Positions 48,782 to 49,845 of a stretch of DNA of 49,845 bases are shown piece by piece. The stretch lies in the NCBI GenBank assembly GCA_018268465.1, contig JAFDWN010000029.1:1-49845 (forward strand), read 5' to 3'. The position numbers were made by a program, and so were the translations under genes. The notes beneath the pieces were generated by a model, which had not been told where the DNA came from, did not search any database, and saw only the letters and a list, made by a program, of their open reading frames with translations. Each line of letters begins with the position of its first letter. Positions within the stretch are counted from its first letter, which is position 1. The DNA comes from Actinomycetota bacterium. Its GTDB lineage: Bacteria; Actinomycetota; Actinomycetes; Mycobacteriales; Mycobacteriaceae.

Positions 48782-49718
48782 TCAGGAACGGCGTCGCTCC
48801 CTGCGCAGGAGGGAGCGCAGAGTCTCGGCGTTCGCGTAGCCGACCCGTAGCGCGATCTCGGCGGAGGTGAGGTCCGTGGTTGCTGAGAGGTGGCGAGCTC
48901 GTTCGAAGCCGTTGGACGAAGCCGAGCGGAGTGAGGTTGAGCGCCGCACGGACTCGTCGTTCGAGGGTGCGTCGGCTGGTGCCGAGCGACTGCGCGACGA
49001 AGGCGACGTTGAACGGTTCGTCCAGGCGGGCGCGCACGAAGCGTTCGAACTCGACGACGATCGGGTCCTCGTGCCGGAGATGTTCGTAGGCGACGAAGGC
49101 CGCCTGCGACGGGCGCTCGTCGATGAGGAGGAGCTTGGCGACATGTTGGGCCAGGTCGGGGCTGATCGATCGCACGAGTGAGAGCGCGAGGTCGATGTGG
49201 GCGAAGGCGGCGCCGGCGGTGACGAGGTTCCCGTCGGCCACGACCATGGTGTCGAGATCGAGGGCGACGGTCGGATAGCGCTTCCGGAACTCCGGCCCCA
49301 GGAACCAGCTGGTCGTGGCCCGCCGATGATGCATCCGTCCAGTCTCGGCGACAGCGAACACGCCGGTGCACGCCGCGGCGATCCGGGTGGTCGCCTCGTC
49401 GAGGCGCCCGAGCGAGGCGATGACCGAACGAGCATCTCGGCTCTGGAGGACGTCGTTGGTAGCGGCGGCCGTAAGGGTTCCAAGCGCAGGGACGACGACC
49501 ACGTCGAACTCTCCGGACTCCGACAGCGGCTGGTCCACCGACAGGGTCATCGATGCCGTCGTGGTCACTCGCCGTTTCGGTCCGAGGATGGCCAGTTCGA
49601 TCGGGTCGATCCGCGGGTCGACATCGCCGCGGACTCCGTCGGCCACCCGCACGATGTCGATGATCGACGCGATAGCCGAACCGAAGCAGCCGTCGATCGC
49701 GATCAGTCCGATACGCAT
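48782..49718 (-). pseudogene. GlxA-type AraC family regulator, frameshifted
   Basis: From ATG 49718 (MRIGLIAIDGCFGSAIASI) a DJ-1/PfpI-like domain (FDVVVVPALGTL, RIAAACTGVFAVAETG) runs to residue ~190. The AraC DNA-binding domain follows with FNVAFVAQSLGTSRRTLERR and LTPLGFVQRL. Just after this, at about 48905, the frame shifts: ERARHLSATTDLTSAEIALR and VGYANAETLRSLLRRE follow in another frame, ending at 48782. One indel separates the two HTHs, so either the gene is dead or the base is a sequencing error. Confidence 0.82.
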
Positions 49719-49845
49719 GACGTAAACAATAGCAATACTGCCGTATACGCCACTCCCCACCGGCCCTCGCTCCGCATGGGTTCGCGGGTGTTCCGCGACC
49801 CCATGCGGACATCGACTCGGGCTAGTCGGTGTCGATGCAGGCGCG

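Overview
The window is high-GC actinobacterial DNA, most likely an accessory replicon (plasmid or integrative conjugative element) of a rapidly growing Mycobacterium/Mycolicibacterium. Support comes from a mycobacterial-type proline-rich membrane protein (12155-12868), an Lsr2 nucleoid protein, a DUF4226-like protein, DUF4031, DUF4192 and DUF3560 genes, a transfer-type membrane protein at the left edge, and a high density of IS elements. No rRNA, tRNA, replication, partition or housekeeping gene was recognised.

Layout. 1-4.3 kb: a tightly packed + strand operon of small element-borne genes, including two Cys-rich paralogues, a MazG-like protein and DUF4031. 4.4-7.2 kb: a lower-GC hypothetical and a membrane/DUF4226-like pair. 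7.3-8.4 kb: an IS110 transposase. 8.8-16 kb: a PIN + P-loop kinase pair, lsr2, two GNAT acetyltransferases, a membrane protein, a HEPN-like two-gene unit and TGTCTCAC repeats. 16.1-21.3 kb: a complete type IV-B CRISPR-Cas effector operon (csf1, cas11, csf2, csf3 on the - strand) facing away from a + strand operon of a predicted ADP-ribosyltransferase, a 138-aa hypothetical and the CysH-like gene that marks type IV-B. No CRISPR array, cas6, cas1/2 or dinG was seen. 21.3-26.3 kb: an internally duplicated YdiL/Aca2-like protein, a GHKL ATPase with a nuclease-like C-terminus, and gene remnants.

26.9-46.9 kb holds what looks like one regulon. Five transcription units start with a promoter matching the mycobacterial DNA-damage (PafBC, RecA-NDp) consensus TTGTCRGTG-N8-TAnnnT. 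A conserved 22-nt hairpin follows 10-11 nt after each -10 box. A sixth hairpin precedes the duplicated YdiL-like gene at 21.3 kb. The regulon comprises a MoxR ATPase - vWA metallopeptidase - two unknowns - SF1-like helicase operon, a 91-aa protein, DUF3560, DUF4192 and a hypothetical protein.

The MoxR/vWA operon is split by an 11,154-bp Tn554/RIT-like transposon (28209-39362). It carries three tyrosine recombinases, a TnpC-like protein and two defence-type cargo genes: a SIR2 protein, itself broken by an IS3 copy with a 3-bp target duplication, and an ApeA-like HEPN protein. Joining the sequence across the 7-bp repeat CGGCATT restores the vWA frame exactly. The right end has an IS3 remnant, an IS110 copy and a frameshifted GlxA/AraC-type regulator.
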